Part shown: in pieces, positions 8,596 to 18,057 of the stretch
How positions within the stretch are numbered: the stretch's first letter is position 1
Layout of the letters: each line of letters opens with the position of its first letter
Origin: Domibacillus enclensis
GTDB taxonomy: Bacteria > Bacillota > Bacilli > Bacillales > Domibacillaceae
Direction: 5' to 3'
Assembly (NCBI RefSeq): GCF_900156125.1
Contig: NZ_FTLX01000008.1
Span: 62,001-126,000 of the forward strand
Length of the DNA stretch: 64,000 bases
Translations under genes and position numbers: made by a program
The notes under the pieces: model-generated
Database searches by the model: none
What the model was told of the DNA's origin: nothing
The model's input: the letters and a program-made list of their open reading frames with translations, nothing else

Positions 8596-10051
8596 TTCGC
8601 CTCTTTTCCAATTGGGTTTTAAAGTCATTTGCTACTGCATCAGCCATCATGGCAGCTCCCTGCATAACGATTGGGACACCGCCGCCGGGATGAACAGAAG
8701 CTCCAGCTGCATACACATTGTCGAAGCCCTTTACTTTAACCTGTGGACGAAAGATGCCTGACTGTGAAAGTGCGGGAGCGATTCCAAAGCTTCCGCCGCC
8801 AAACAGCCCTTCTGCCATTGCTTCCTTCGGTGTACGGATTTCCATCCATTCAATCGCATCCTGCAAGCCTTCAAATCCGTTTTTCTCTAACAAAGAAAGA
8901 ATCCGTTCGGAAAATGCCGATTTTTCCTTCTCCCAGTCGACCGCTTCGCCGGATGGAACTGGAACCAGCACATACATCGCACTTTTTCCATCGGGTGCCA
9001 GGCTTGGATCTGTCACAGATGGATTAAATACATACACGGAAGGATCACCCGGCAGCTTCTGATCCTGGAAAATATCACGCATATTTTGCTTAAAGCTTTT
9101 ACTTAAGTAAAACTGATGCATTCGTTTGTTTTTATATACCTTATTTACTCCCAGATAAAGCAGAAAACAGCCGGAGGAAGGACGATAGGTGCGCTTTTTT
9201 TGGCCGAGAAGCGTTTCCGCTCCAGGAAAGTCACCATTTAACACGACGACATCCGCTTTGATCAGCTGGCCATTAGATTCCACGCCCTCTGCTTTTGTGC
9301 CATTTAAACAGACACGATCGACAGGTGTCTGGCATTGTACCTCAACACCTGCTGAAGCCAGATATCGTTCCAGCAGCTCCACAATTGACGCATAGCCGCC
9401 CTTCACATAATACACACCGTGCTCGTGCTCGCTAAATGAAACCAGGCTGTAAATAGAAGGTGTCGTATAGGGATTGCCGCCGATATAAAGAGTTTGCAGC
9501 GCATACGCATTAATCAAATCAGGATCGGTAAAGTAGTCTGATAGCCCGCTTTCCACTCCCTTATAAGCTTTCATTTTCACAAGAGAGGACAGTGTTTCGA
9601 GATTAAAGAAGGATGATTTTGTTAAAAAAGGCCTGGAGAGAAACGCTTCATTTCCTTTTTTGAAACGAACTCTCATATCCGCCATGAAGCGTGTGAAGCC
9701 GGCGGATTCACCTGGAAATACCCGTTCAATCTCGTTCAGCTGATTCGCTTCCTCTGCGTATTTCGTATACGTTTTTCCATCATGAAAGTGAATGTCATAC
9801 ATGGAGTTCAACCGAATCAGATCATATTCATGATCCGGTATGCCTGCCATTTGCATAACCTTCCGAAACATCTCAGGAAGGAGAACAATCGTCGGCCCTT
9901 TATCAATTTTAAATTCACCTTGCTGGGCATATTGAAGACGGCCGCCAAGACGGTCTTCTTTTTCCAATAACGTAACATCCAGCCCTTGCTTTCTTAATAA
10001 AAGTGCTCCAATCATTCCCCCAATGCCGCCACCGGCAATCAAAGCCTTCAC
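8558..10051 (-). CDS. CrtN-family carotenoid desaturase/oxidase (second gene of operon)
   Basis: FAD-dependent amine-oxidase-fold protein of 497 residues. The dinucleotide fold GGGIGGMIGALLL and the following LLEKEDRLGGRL bind FAD. The internal LQTLYIGGNPYTTPS and C-terminal VYAAGASVHPGGGVPIVM are hallmarks of C30 carotenoid CrtN/CrtP enzymes. It either desaturates diapophytoene or oxidises its end groups; the FQTLYIG-like motif favours CrtN, the HPGGG stretch is seen in CrtP. Its ATG overlaps the stop of the upstream paralogue in an ATGA, so the two are translationally coupled. Confidence 0.8.
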   Translation of the reverse strand: MKALIAGGGIGGMIGALLLRKQGLDVTLLEKEDRLGGRLQYAQQGEFKIDKGPTIVLLPEMFRKVMQMAGIPDHEYDLIRLNSMYDIHFHDGKTYTKYAEEANQLNEIERVFPGESAGFTRFMADMRVRFKKGNEAFLSRPFLTKSSFFNLETLSSLVKMKAYKGVESGLSDYFTDPDLINAYALQTLYIGGNPYTTPSIYSLVSFSEHEHGVYYVKGGYASIVELLERYLASAGVEVQCQTPVDRVCLNGTKAEGVESNGQLIKADVVVLNGDFPGAETLLGQKKRTYRPSSGCFLLYLGVNKVYKNKRMHQFYLSKSFKQNMRDIFQDQKLPGDPSVYVFNPSVTDPSLAPDGKSAMYVLVPVPSGEAVDWEKEKSAFSERILSLLEKNGFEGLQDAIEWMEIRTPKEAMAEGLFGGGSFGIAPALSQSGIFRPQVKVKGFDNVYAAGASVHPGGGVPIVMQGAAMMADAVANDFKTQLEKRRNDHEYSTRVPNM

Positions 10052-11562
10052 AGAGCTTCACCCGCTTTCTCATGCCCCGCTCTGCCGACTGCTTTTTTCT
10101 CAATCAAATGCGTGGTAATACGGGCGGATTCCAAAATGGTCGGCAAGCCGCTGCCCGGGTGCGTTCCGCCGCCGGCAAGCCAGCAATTATCAAGCTCCTC
10201 AAACTTGTTGTGCGGACGGAATACCATCATTTGGCGCAGATGGTGGCTTAAGTTAAACACAGCCCCTTCATAGACGTAATGATTTTGTTCCCAGTGACGC
10301 GGACTTAAAATCATTTCCGTTTCAATGCGGTTTCGCAAGCCGGTAAAGCCTGATTTTTCCTCGAGCGTCTTCAAGACTAAGTCACGAAAAGCCGCTTCAT
10401 TGGCTTCCCAGTTTATGCCGCTCATATTGTTCGGAACCGGGGCGAGAATATACAGGGCCGATTTCCCTTCTGGCGCGAGAGTTGGGTCCGTGACGCTTGC
10501 ATTTTGCACGTAAATCGACGGGTCATCCGGCAGCTTCATTGTATTGGTAATTTCCTCAACGTTTTTCTTGTAGTCATCTGCAAAAATAATCGAATGATGC
10601 GGAAGGTCGTATTGTCCGTCTATACCCAAATAAATCATGAAGGCAGAACAGGAATATGTTCGTTTTTTCAGCTTTTCTTTGCTGTACTTTTTCAGTAGTC
10701 CATCCGGCACAAGATTGGTCATCGCGTGGGCAAAGTCCCCGTTCACAACTACTTCATCCACCATTGCTTCTTCGCCATTATCAAGCTTTAATCCTGTAAT
10801 TTTGCGGCCATCCATTATAAAAGATTCCACCCCGTTGCCGAGATGGATGCGTCCGCCATGCTCGCGGACCACCGCCGCCATCGACTGTGACAGCTGATTG
10901 ACGCCGCCGATGGGGTGAAAAATGCCATATTCATGCTCCATAAAGGACAAAATGGAAAAGGCACCCGGACACTCCCACGGAGACATGCCTAAATATTTGG
11001 ATTGAAAGGTAAAGCCAAGGCGCAGCTCTTCTTCTTTAAAATAGCGGCCAAGTACATCGTAAAGGGATTTCCCAAGAGACAGCTGAGGGAGTGCGCGCAA
11101 GACGTTAGGCGCTGCATAATGATACAGCTTATCCATCGGACTCTGCAGCAAGGGCTTTAATCGGGCCATTTTTTTGCGCGTGTCCTTCATAAAACGCTCA
11201 TAGCCGTCTTCACTCCCCGGGAACGCGCGGCTTAATTCCTTCTTCATCTTACCGGGGTCACGGTACATCGTCACTTTTTTTCCCGGAAAAACGAGCTCAT
11301 ACATCGTTTTAAGCTCTTTCATTTCCATGTAGTCATGCAGGTTCCGGTCTGATTCCTCAAAAATCTCTTCTGCGATCTCCGGCATGCTGAGAAAGGTAGG
11401 GCCAATATCAAACGTAAAACCGTCCTTTTGAATCGAACCGTTCCGCCCTCCTACATACTTCTGCTTTTCGTATACATCGACGTCAAATCCTTTTGATGCA
11501 AGCAGCATGGCGGAAGCAAGTCCTCCTGGTCCCGCTCCAATGACCGCAATCTTTTTCGGCAT
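10048..11562 (-). CDS. CrtN-family carotenoid desaturase/oxidase (first gene of operon)
   Basis: A 504-residue paralogue of the next gene, with FAD fold VIGAGPGGLASAMLL, YEKQKYVGGR, the substrate segment FTFQSKYLGMSPWECP and C-terminal CWLAGGGTHPGSGLPTI. The open frame runs 53 codons further upstream, but the ATG at 11562 follows AGAGGGTGG and begins right before the nucleotide fold. With the second CrtN-type protein and CrtM it would make diapolycopene-type yellow to red C30 pigments, as in pigmented Bacillus and Staphylococcus. Which paralogue desaturates and which oxidises is unresolved. No glycosyl- or acyltransferase follows, so later tailoring genes, if any, are elsewhere. Confidence 0.8.
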   Translation of the reverse strand: MPKKIAVIGAGPGGLASAMLLASKGFDVDVYEKQKYVGGRNGSIQKDGFTFDIGPTFLSMPEIAEEIFEESDRNLHDYMEMKELKTMYELVFPGKKVTMYRDPGKMKKELSRAFPGSEDGYERFMKDTRKKMARLKPLLQSPMDKLYHYAAPNVLRALPQLSLGKSLYDVLGRYFKEEELRLGFTFQSKYLGMSPWECPGAFSILSFMEHEYGIFHPIGGVNQLSQSMAAVVREHGGRIHLGNGVESFIMDGRKITGLKLDNGEEAMVDEVVVNGDFAHAMTNLVPDGLLKKYSKEKLKKRTYSCSAFMIYLGIDGQYDLPHHSIIFADDYKKNVEEITNTMKLPDDPSIYVQNASVTDPTLAPEGKSALYILAPVPNNMSGINWEANEAAFRDLVLKTLEEKSGFTGLRNRIETEMILSPRHWEQNHYVYEGAVFNLSHHLRQMMVFRPHNKFEELDNCWLAGGGTHPGSGLPTILESARITTHLIEKKAVGRAGHEKAGEAL

Positions 11563-11604
11563 GAACGCCACCCTCTCTTTTATATGAACAATAGTTATAC
11601 AAAA

Positions 11605-11633
11605 AGTATACACGAGTGTCAGATTGAGCGCAA
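11605..11633 (-). promoter_or_regulatory. Promoter of the carotenoid operon
   Basis: On the minus strand TTGCGC (11628-11633) and TATACT (11605-11610) are 17 bp apart. The -10 element is one arm of an inverted repeat, TATAC-ttttt-GTATA (11596-11610), which could be a repressor site. Confidence 0.65.
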
Positions 11634-11648
11634 CGCTGAGTGTGTATA

Positions 11649-11685
11649 ATAAAAAAACCGTTCTTCCTGTTAAAGAAAAACGGTT
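11649..11685 (-). terminator. Terminator of the 47-aa membrane protein gene
   Basis: On the minus strand an 11-bp stem (AACCGTTTTTC with GAAGAACGGTT, one G-U pair) and eight-base loop are followed by seven T. It overlaps the stop codon and insulates the carotenoid promoter. Confidence 0.85.
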
Positions 11686-11827
11686 AAGGAAAGGTAGAAT
11701 CCTTCTCGTTTTCCGGATCATTCCCTTTCTCTATTTTCGTATTAGATGTGTTTAGCTGAATGGACACACGCCACACAATCACAAAAAATGAAATTAACAC
11801 AGCCGCCCATAAAAAAAGTGGAAGCAT
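11684..11827 (-). CDS. Small single-pass membrane protein, 47 aa
   Basis: Short gene with an excellent AAAAGGAGG ribosome site and its own terminator. The product has one hydrophobic helix (about residues 2-19, PLFLWAAVLISFFVIVW), then a charged, disordered tail rich in Lys, Glu, Asp and Asn. The topology suggests an N-terminal anchor with the tail in the cytoplasm. I do not recognise the family. It lies between yisL and the carotenoid operon on the same strand, with terminators on both sides, so it is its own transcription unit. Confidence 0.65.
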   Translation of the reverse strand: MLPLFLWAAVLISFFVIVWRVSIQLNTSNTKIEKGNDPENEKDSTFP

Positions 11828-11861
11828 TGTCTATTCCTCCTTTTCCCTATTGTAGCAAAAG

Positions 11862-11894
11862 AAAGCTGCGAATTGTTTTTCAATTCACAGCTTT
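11862..11894. terminator. Terminator after yisL
   Basis: 14-bp stem (11862-11875 with 11881-11894, one wobble pair) with a five-base loop. The minus strand continues with a CTTTTG stretch, fitting termination of yisL. Confidence 0.75.
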
Positions 11895-11910
11895 TAAAGA
11901 CCTATCCAAT

Positions 11911-12258
11911 TTAAGCAATTCCAGGCAATGCAAATCCAAGAACGATTGTAATAATCAGCACGAGAATCGCCCCAATTAAAACACCACCGTTGCTTTTCCC
12001 TTTTTTCTTGCGGACAAGCGTCATTTCCATTAAACCGATGGCAATGAGACCGCCGAGCATTTTTAATCCATACAGCATAGGGTTTAAATAGTCAAACGTG
12101 ACAAACAGCATAAAGCCGGTTACCAAAATAAGCACGTAAAACAACCGAAGCCCCATATGAACACCTGTTGACGGCTTTTTCAATGCAACAAAAAATAAGA
12201 TTAGCGCAATGACCCATGTTGTAATATGTACGTGTGTTGACGACGTTAAAAAGTCCAT
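11911..12258 (-). CDS. yisL: YisL, DUF1516 membrane protein
   Basis: A 115-residue protein with four hydrophobic helices, matching B. subtilis YisL (118 aa). Shared features are the N-terminal HVHITTWVIALILF, the central LRLFYVLILVTG, and GLMEMTLVRKKKGKSNGG before the last helix. No function is established. The neighbour is yisK, as in B. subtilis. GGAGG precedes the ATG. Confidence 0.88.
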   Translation of the reverse strand: MDFLTSSTHVHITTWVIALILFFVALKKPSTGVHMGLRLFYVLILVTGFMLFVTFDYLNPMLYGLKMLGGLIAIGLMEMTLVRKKKGKSNGGVLIGAILVLIITIVLGFALPGIA

Positions 12259-12298
12259 GTACTCTCCTCCTTTTTTCCTTCTTTAGTTTACCACACCA

Positions 12299-13156
12299 TC
12301 ACTCGACCGTATTTGACAAAGTCCCGACAGATTCGATTGAAATTTGAACGGTATCTCCGGGCTGAAGTGTTTTCTTGGGCTCCATGGCGAATCCAACACC
12401 GGCGGGCGTGCCCGTCGCAATAATATCACCGGGCTCGAGCGTCATTCCTTTTGACAAAACATGAATAATTTCATCAATCGGAAAAATAAAATGAGCGGTC
12501 GTTGATTGCTGGCGTATTTCCCCATTTACTTTCGTTTCGATCGCCAGCTGATGCGGGTCTTTAATTTCATCCTTTGACACAATCCACGGGCCCATTGGAC
12601 AAGATCCATCCAGACTTTTGCCGATAAAAAATTGGCTGTGGCGTTTTTGAAGATCCCGTGCCGTTACATCGTTCAGCACAGTATAGCCAAACACATAGTC
12701 AAGCGCGTTTTCTCTTGAAATCTCTTTTCCTTTTTTCCCGATAATCACAGCCAGTTCACCTTCATAATCAAGCGCGTCCGTTAACGAGCGATGAGCCGGA
12801 ATTGGTGACAGGTGGGCGCTGACGGCCGTTGGTGCTTTTGTGAAAATCATCGGATGCTCCGGCACACTCGCCTCTCCGCCCATTTCAATGGCGTGATCGC
12901 GATAATTTTTCCCGACACACATGACATTTTTTGATGGACGCGGAATCGGAGCCAGCCATTCAATATCGCCCTCAGCCACAAAAGGAAGGTGATCCAGGTT
13001 GTCCGTCAATAAAGCTGCCAACGATGATTCCTGTATTGCCTCCAATAAAGAAGCAGGCGTATTTTTTTGACCTGATATAACGGCTGCCCCTTTTTTTTCG
13101 GGTACGTATACACCGTACTTTTCCTGACCTTCATGTTTAAAGCTCATCCATTTCAT
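12299..13156 (-). CDS. yisK: YisK, fumarylacetoacetate hydrolase-fold protein
   Basis: FAH-superfamily enzyme of 285 residues. The N-terminal part is variable; the catalytic domain (about 75-285) has the metal-binding acidic residues in YEGELAVIIGKKGK, and GKSLDGSCPMGPW and GTPAGVGF, which shape the active site. Family members cleave or decarboxylate 2-oxo acids; B. subtilis YisK has been described as an oxaloacetate decarboxylase that interacts with the Mbl cytoskeleton (my recollection). It starts four bases after the stop of the DUF418 gene, so the two form an operon. Confidence 0.85.
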   Translation of the reverse strand: MKWMSFKHEGQEKYGVYVPEKKGAAVISGQKNTPASLLEAIQESSLAALLTDNLDHLPFVAEGDIEWLAPIPRPSKNVMCVGKNYRDHAIEMGGEASVPEHPMIFTKAPTAVSAHLSPIPAHRSLTDALDYEGELAVIIGKKGKEISRENALDYVFGYTVLNDVTARDLQKRHSQFFIGKSLDGSCPMGPWIVSKDEIKDPHQLAIETKVNGEIRQQSTTAHFIFPIDEIIHVLSKGMTLEPGDIIATGTPAGVGFAMEPKKTLQPGDTVQISIESVGTLSNTVE

Positions 13157-13160
13157 TTTT

Positions 13161-14330
13161 TCATCTCCCTTTCCCGTATGTTACTGTCCGCCAGAGCATT
13201 TCAGCGGGTCCTTGCTTAAAGCGGTTTAGCCATAAACCGGATATAATCACCTGAGCAGTGAAAATAGTGACACATAGCCATACACCTGTCGTGACCGTTA
13301 TCTGACCATAAAAGCCGAAGCCGTAGGCGTAAAAAAGAAGCGATCCAACGATAGACTGCATTAAATAATTCGTTAGGGACATTTTGCCGGCCGCCGCAAA
13401 GGGCTGTAGGATGCCGGACATCGTTTTTTTTGTGCAGGCAAATACGATGAAGGCAGCGTAGGAAGCAGCTAGAACCGGACCGCCAATCGAATCCTGAATA
13501 TACATATACGCAATATGACTTGGATCAAGCAAATGCGGAATCCCCTTCAGCAGCACTCCGGCAGCAAACAGAATGAGAAAAAGGAAAAATGTCTTTTTTG
13601 GCTGGGCGGACCACTTTTGAATAATCCGCTTTTTGTAAACGCCCGCTCCAATAAGCAAAAACGGCAGGATCGCTATCAGCTGAAACAGAAAAGCCCCATC
13701 TGTTATGTTGTTGTTCGACCAGTCGTGCATTCGCTGGGTTGTGACTTCCGCAAATGACCCGCTTCCGTAAGCTGCAATCGATTGAGAAACAGATGCGATG
13801 TCCGTCCAAAAAAGGGCATTGTACGGATCCATCTGAGCTGACAGCAGCAGCAAAACGCTAAACATCCCGGCAGGCACAAACAGGAACACAAAGCCTGCGA
13901 GCAGCAGGATCTTTCCTGAAAAACGGAGAAGCAGCAACAGAATAAAGCCGCACACTGCATAGTTAAATAAAATGTCCCCCGGCCAAATAAACCAGGCGTG
14001 AAGAAAACCGATCAGCAGCAGGAATGAAAACCGGCGCACCCCTGTTTTCCAAAACGAGCCCGTCCGCTCCATCGCTTTCTCGTACTGCATCGCCGTGCCA
14101 AAGCCGAACATAGCCGCAAACAGCGGATAAAAGCTCGCTTGAACGAACACATCAATCCAAGAAAAGGCAAGCAAATCCTGCGAGGTTTTCCACCACTCGT
14201 ACGGATTGTAATAAAAATAAGGGGAATGGAAAGAAAGCATATTGACAAGAAAAATGCCAAAAAGCGAGATTCCCCTTAGGACGTCAATTGAGAGAATACG
14301 CCCTGGTTGATTCCATTCGTTGTTATGCAA
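13161..14330 (-). CDS. DUF418 family multi-pass membrane protein
   Basis: A 389-residue protein with about ten hydrophobic helices. The N-terminal RILSIDVLRGISLFGIFLVN is the acyltransferase-3-like opening that DUF418 proteins share (YeiB/YxaH type), and the C-terminal half holds the DUF418 domain with LTNYLMQSIVGSLLFY. Function is unknown, perhaps acyl transfer to an extracellular group. The start codon is TTG with AAAGGGTG seven bases upstream. It is the first gene of a two-gene operon with yisK. Confidence 0.8.
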   Translation of the reverse strand: MHNNEWNQPGRILSIDVLRGISLFGIFLVNMLSFHSPYFYYNPYEWWKTSQDLLAFSWIDVFVQASFYPLFAAMFGFGTAMQYEKAMERTGSFWKTGVRRFSFLLLIGFLHAWFIWPGDILFNYAVCGFILLLLLRFSGKILLLAGFVFLFVPAGMFSVLLLLSAQMDPYNALFWTDIASVSQSIAAYGSGSFAEVTTQRMHDWSNNNITDGAFLFQLIAILPFLLIGAGVYKKRIIQKWSAQPKKTFFLFLILFAAGVLLKGIPHLLDPSHIAYMYIQDSIGGPVLAASYAAFIVFACTKKTMSGILQPFAAAGKMSLTNYLMQSIVGSLLFYAYGFGFYGQITVTTGVWLCVTIFTAQVIISGLWLNRFKQGPAEMLWRTVTYGKGR

Positions 14331-14385
14331 CTATACACACCCTTTCTATGTTCGTTTCTATTTATTCTAACAGAAACGAAATGCG

Positions 14386-17300
14386 TTACGCATATTCAAC
14401 GATATGGCCGCCGTCTAAAAAGTAAACAAATTTTGCGCCTACCGGGCGTTTCCAGATCCGCTCTACTGCTTTTGCATAAAGGTTGATCTGTACGTCATAC
14501 CGTTTTTGAAGAATCGGCTTTGCTTCCTCAAAGCCGCCGGAAAAACGATCCGTAATTCTGTCCGTTTTATAATCCAGCAAATAAAGCGTTCCTTTGTATT
14601 CAAATAAGCAGTCAATGACCCCTTGAATGAGAACGGGTTCGTCAGTCTCCCCTGTGCCGGCTTCTTTTGCGGTTAAACTCATATTAAAGGGAAGCTCTCG
14701 ATACACGTGATCGGCTGACAGCACCATTTGGCCAGGCTTTGTGTGGAAAAACGCAGCAATTTCTTCTGCTCTGACAGCTTCTGCCTGGTCAACCGTCAGC
14801 AGTTCCTTTTCAATCAATTTTTCAAGCAGCTTCTCGATGGCTATTTCAGAAGGGACTTGATTCAGGTCGATATGCTGCATCACCGTATGGACCGCCGTCC
14901 CGATTTCTGCTGGTGACAGCTGCTTTTCCTGAACAAACCGGGGACGTCTGAAGATCGGCCGGCGATAAGAGTGCGCTTTTTCGTACGATGCACCGTCACT
15001 GTATATATCATTCGATCTTTTCAAATCAGAAACAGATTGCTTGGAACGAAGCTGGACCGCTTCCGGGTATTCATATGTCCACGTCATCCGCTTTTCAATT
15101 TCGGCCTTTGCATCTGACTGCTCTGGATAGGGCTTTCGCTTTCTCAGCATCTCAAGCCAGGACTCCTCCGTCTCCTCATTCTCAACAGCGGTGGACAGCA
15201 AGGAGTCCGCTTCGATAACCGAAAACTGAAAGCGGGACGGATGCTTCAGAAAGAATGGATGCTGTCCGTCAAGATCCACATGCCTCTTTAATGCGGGTCC
15301 TATCCAGTCTATATAAGACGTTGCTGACGCCCGCACGGCATCCTGAAGCAGCACAGATGGGTGGTCTGCTGCACGTAACCAGCTGTCGAGCTTCTTGTCC
15401 AGCTTTTTCACGGAAGCCGTCACCACCAGCTTTTCTTTCGCCCGCGTCATCGCCACATATAAGATCCGCATTTCCTCCGCCAGCATCTCCAGCTTTTTCT
15501 TTCGTTGAAAGGCAAGCTGAATAAGTGACGGCCAGGCAATTCTTTTTTCCGCATTCATGTATTTTACAGCGATTCCATAATCTTTATCGAACAAAACACG
15601 TCCATTTAAATCCATCATATTAAACCGCCGGCCTGATGCTGCTGTAAAGACAATCGGAAACTCCAGCCCTTTGCTGGCGTGAATCGTCATCACGCGCACC
15701 ACATCCTCCTGTTCAGACAACGAACGGGCTGTGCCGAGGTCATCGCCACGTTCGCGCATCCGTTCAATAAAGCGCAAAAACCGGAAAAGACCGCGGAAGG
15801 AGGTTTCTTCATATTGCCGTGCACGGTCATACAGCGCCCGCAGATTCGCCTGCCGCTGCTTACCGCCCGGCATCCCACCGGCAAACGCGTAAAATTGCGT
15901 GTCCCGGTACAGCTCCCAAATAAGATCCGCCAGCGCGCCGCTTCTGCCGATGGACCGCCACTTTTCAAGCCTTTCCATAAAAGGCGCCACTTTTTTCAGA
16001 ATAGCCGCATCACTGTTCTTCTGTTCTAAAAAAGCGATCAGCGCTTCAAAGTAGCTGCCTTTTTTAGACGCCATCCGGATGGAAGCCAGTTCATCCTCTG
16101 TACAGCGGACGATTGGCGAGCGAAGAACAGCCGCAAGCGGAATGTCCTGAAACGGGTTGTCAATCACATGGAGAAGGGACAGCATCACAGAAATTTCTGT
16201 TGCTCCGAAGTAGCCGCCCGATGTGTTTGCGTAAACAGGGATGCCCGCATGCTTAAACTCTTCCATCATTTCCGGCACCCAGGTGAGAGACCGCATCAAA
16301 ATGACAATATCCCGGTATTGTACAGGCCGTTCCGTTTTTGTTTTCGGGTCATAAATAAGCTGACCCGACTCAATCAGCTCTTTGATTTTTACGGCGATTA
16401 AGCGGGACTCGAGCTGAGACTGCTCCGCATCCTCGCGGTCCATTTCTTCCTCAAGGTCATCTGAGCCGTCACTATTGATTACCGCCACCTCGATTGGAAA
16501 GTCCGCTGCCGGATAAGCAGCACCTGGAACGAGGGATTCCGCTTCCCCATATTCAATTTCGCCTACCTCTGTGCCCATAATCTGTTGAAAGATATAATTC
16601 GTTCCATTCAGCACTTCTTCTCGGCTCCGGAAATTGCGGGATAGCCCGATTTTCAATCCCGCTCCAATGCCATCTGATTGAAACCGGTTATACTTCTCAA
16701 GAAAAAGACCCGGCTCTGCCAGGCGAAAACGATAAATCGACTGTTTCACGTCGCCCACCATGAATAAATTGCCGGACTGCTCATCATCTTTGGATACAAG
16801 CCGTACAATTGTTTCCTGGACCATATTCACATCCTGGTATTCATCCACAAGCACTTCTTTAAACCGGCGCCGGTAGGAATCGGCTGCTTTGGACGGTTCA
16901 CCATTTTCATCGGTTAAGATCGCCAGGGCGTAATGCTCCAAATCACTGAAATCGGTCAGGCCCTTTTCTTTTTTCACTTCTGCATACCGGCTTGCAAAGG
17001 CCGTAACTAGCTGCGCGAGTCTTGCGACAACCGGCTTCATTTCCTGCAGATCCTTTAGCCAGCTTTCCGGCTTCCGGGCAAAAAAGGTTTCCTTCAGCTC
17101 AGTGATGATTTTTTTCGCTTGATCTCTTACTTGTTTCGAGCGTTCCTTCAGCTCCTCGTCAAAGTCCTCTCCTTTGCACATTTTAAGGGTAGGAAATTTC
17201 ACCTGCGAGAAGGCCTCATGCCACTCTCTCCATGACTCGCATTGGATAAGGGCTTTGGCCATCGCCCCGTCCGTTAAAAAATTATCCATACGCGGGGAAG

Positions 17301-18057
17301 GGCCGCCGGGCAGCTCACTGATCATCAATCCTTCGTCCAACAGCGCTTTGGCCGTTTGGAGCTGAAAACGAATCTCTTTTTTTAACGGCTCGATAAAAAC
17401 GAGCTCATCAATGGAATCCGTGGCATCATATAGGCCAGCAAGCTCGCTCAGCCATTTGTCCGGGTCCGGGTGCGACCTTGAAAAATCGAAAAGGCGAAGA
17501 ACCGATTGCTGGAGCTCTTTGTCACTCCGGTCTCCTGAAAAGGTATCAACCAGGTGGAAAAAGTCAGCGTTATCCGGCTTTGCATATTCTTCCTCAAGCA
17601 GTTCCTCCAGCACTTCATCCCGAATCAACACCGCTTCCGTATCATCCGCAATTCGAAAAGCCGGGTCGATATCAATCAAATAATAATACTTCCGGATGAC
17701 GTCGAGACAAAACGAATGCAGGGTTGAGATGGACGCTTTATTTAACAATCGGAGCTGGCGGCGAAGACGGCTTTCCTCTGGATTCTTTTCCAGCTCTCTT
17801 TCCAGCGCTTCACTGATTCGCTGCCTCATTTCAGCAGCAGCGGCATTGGTGAATGTGACAACGAGCAGCTCATCTACATTCACCGGCGCTTCGTCTCGGA
17901 TCATTTTTTGTATGATCCGTTCCACAAGAACAGCCGTTTTGCCGGACCCTGCCGCGGCAGCGACCAGAATATCACTGCCTTCTGCATAAATCGCTTTCCA
18001 CTGATCTTCCGTCCACAGGGCTTCGTCCGGTTTCGCCGGAATGTTATAGCTGTTCAT
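14386..18057 (-). CDS. addA: AddA, helicase-nuclease subunit A
   Basis: RecBCD-equivalent AddAB subunit of 1223 residues (B. subtilis 1232) that unwinds and degrades double-strand ends up to Chi. It has a UvrD-type SF1 helicase with Walker A AAAGSGKTAVLVERI near residue 35, Walker B LVDEYQDVN, and the late motif VRVMTIHASKGLEFPIVF. A C-terminal RecB nuclease domain carries YLLDYKTDRITDRF. The start overlaps the addB stop by 14 bp, so the two are coupled. Confidence 0.97.
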   Translation of the reverse strand: MNSYNIPAKPDEALWTEDQWKAIYAEGSDILVAAAAGSGKTAVLVERIIQKMIRDEAPVNVDELLVVTFTNAAAAEMRQRISEALERELEKNPEESRLRRQLRLLNKASISTLHSFCLDVIRKYYYLIDIDPAFRIADDTEAVLIRDEVLEELLEEEYAKPDNADFFHLVDTFSGDRSDKELQQSVLRLFDFSRSHPDPDKWLSELAGLYDATDSIDELVFIEPLKKEIRFQLQTAKALLDEGLMISELPGGPSPRMDNFLTDGAMAKALIQCESWREWHEAFSQVKFPTLKMCKGEDFDEELKERSKQVRDQAKKIITELKETFFARKPESWLKDLQEMKPVVARLAQLVTAFASRYAEVKKEKGLTDFSDLEHYALAILTDENGEPSKAADSYRRRFKEVLVDEYQDVNMVQETIVRLVSKDDEQSGNLFMVGDVKQSIYRFRLAEPGLFLEKYNRFQSDGIGAGLKIGLSRNFRSREEVLNGTNYIFQQIMGTEVGEIEYGEAESLVPGAAYPAADFPIEVAVINSDGSDDLEEEMDREDAEQSQLESRLIAVKIKELIESGQLIYDPKTKTERPVQYRDIVILMRSLTWVPEMMEEFKHAGIPVYANTSGGYFGATEISVMLSLLHVIDNPFQDIPLAAVLRSPIVRCTEDELASIRMASKKGSYFEALIAFLEQKNSDAAILKKVAPFMERLEKWRSIGRSGALADLIWELYRDTQFYAFAGGMPGGKQRQANLRALYDRARQYEETSFRGLFRFLRFIERMRERGDDLGTARSLSEQEDVVRVMTIHASKGLEFPIVFTAASGRRFNMMDLNGRVLFDKDYGIAVKYMNAEKRIAWPSLIQLAFQRKKKLEMLAEEMRILYVAMTRAKEKLVVTASVKKLDKKLDSWLRAADHPSVLLQDAVRASATSYIDWIGPALKRHVDLDGQHPFFLKHPSRFQFSVIEADSLLSTAVENEETEESWLEMLRKRKPYPEQSDAKAEIEKRMTWTYEYPEAVQLRSKQSVSDLKRSNDIYSDGASYEKAHSYRRPIFRRPRFVQEKQLSPAEIGTAVHTVMQHIDLNQVPSEIAIEKLLEKLIEKELLTVDQAEAVRAEEIAAFFHTKPGQMVLSADHVYRELPFNMSLTAKEAGTGETDEPVLIQGVIDCLFEYKGTLYLLDYKTDRITDRFSGGFEEAKPILQKRYDVQINLYAKAVERIWKRPVGAKFVYFLDGGHIVEYA

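Noticed and set aside
14379-14391. Palindrome ATGCGTTACGCAT at the addA stop codon
   Set aside because: Short, without a T run, partly dictated by the coding sequence; not convincing as terminator or operator.
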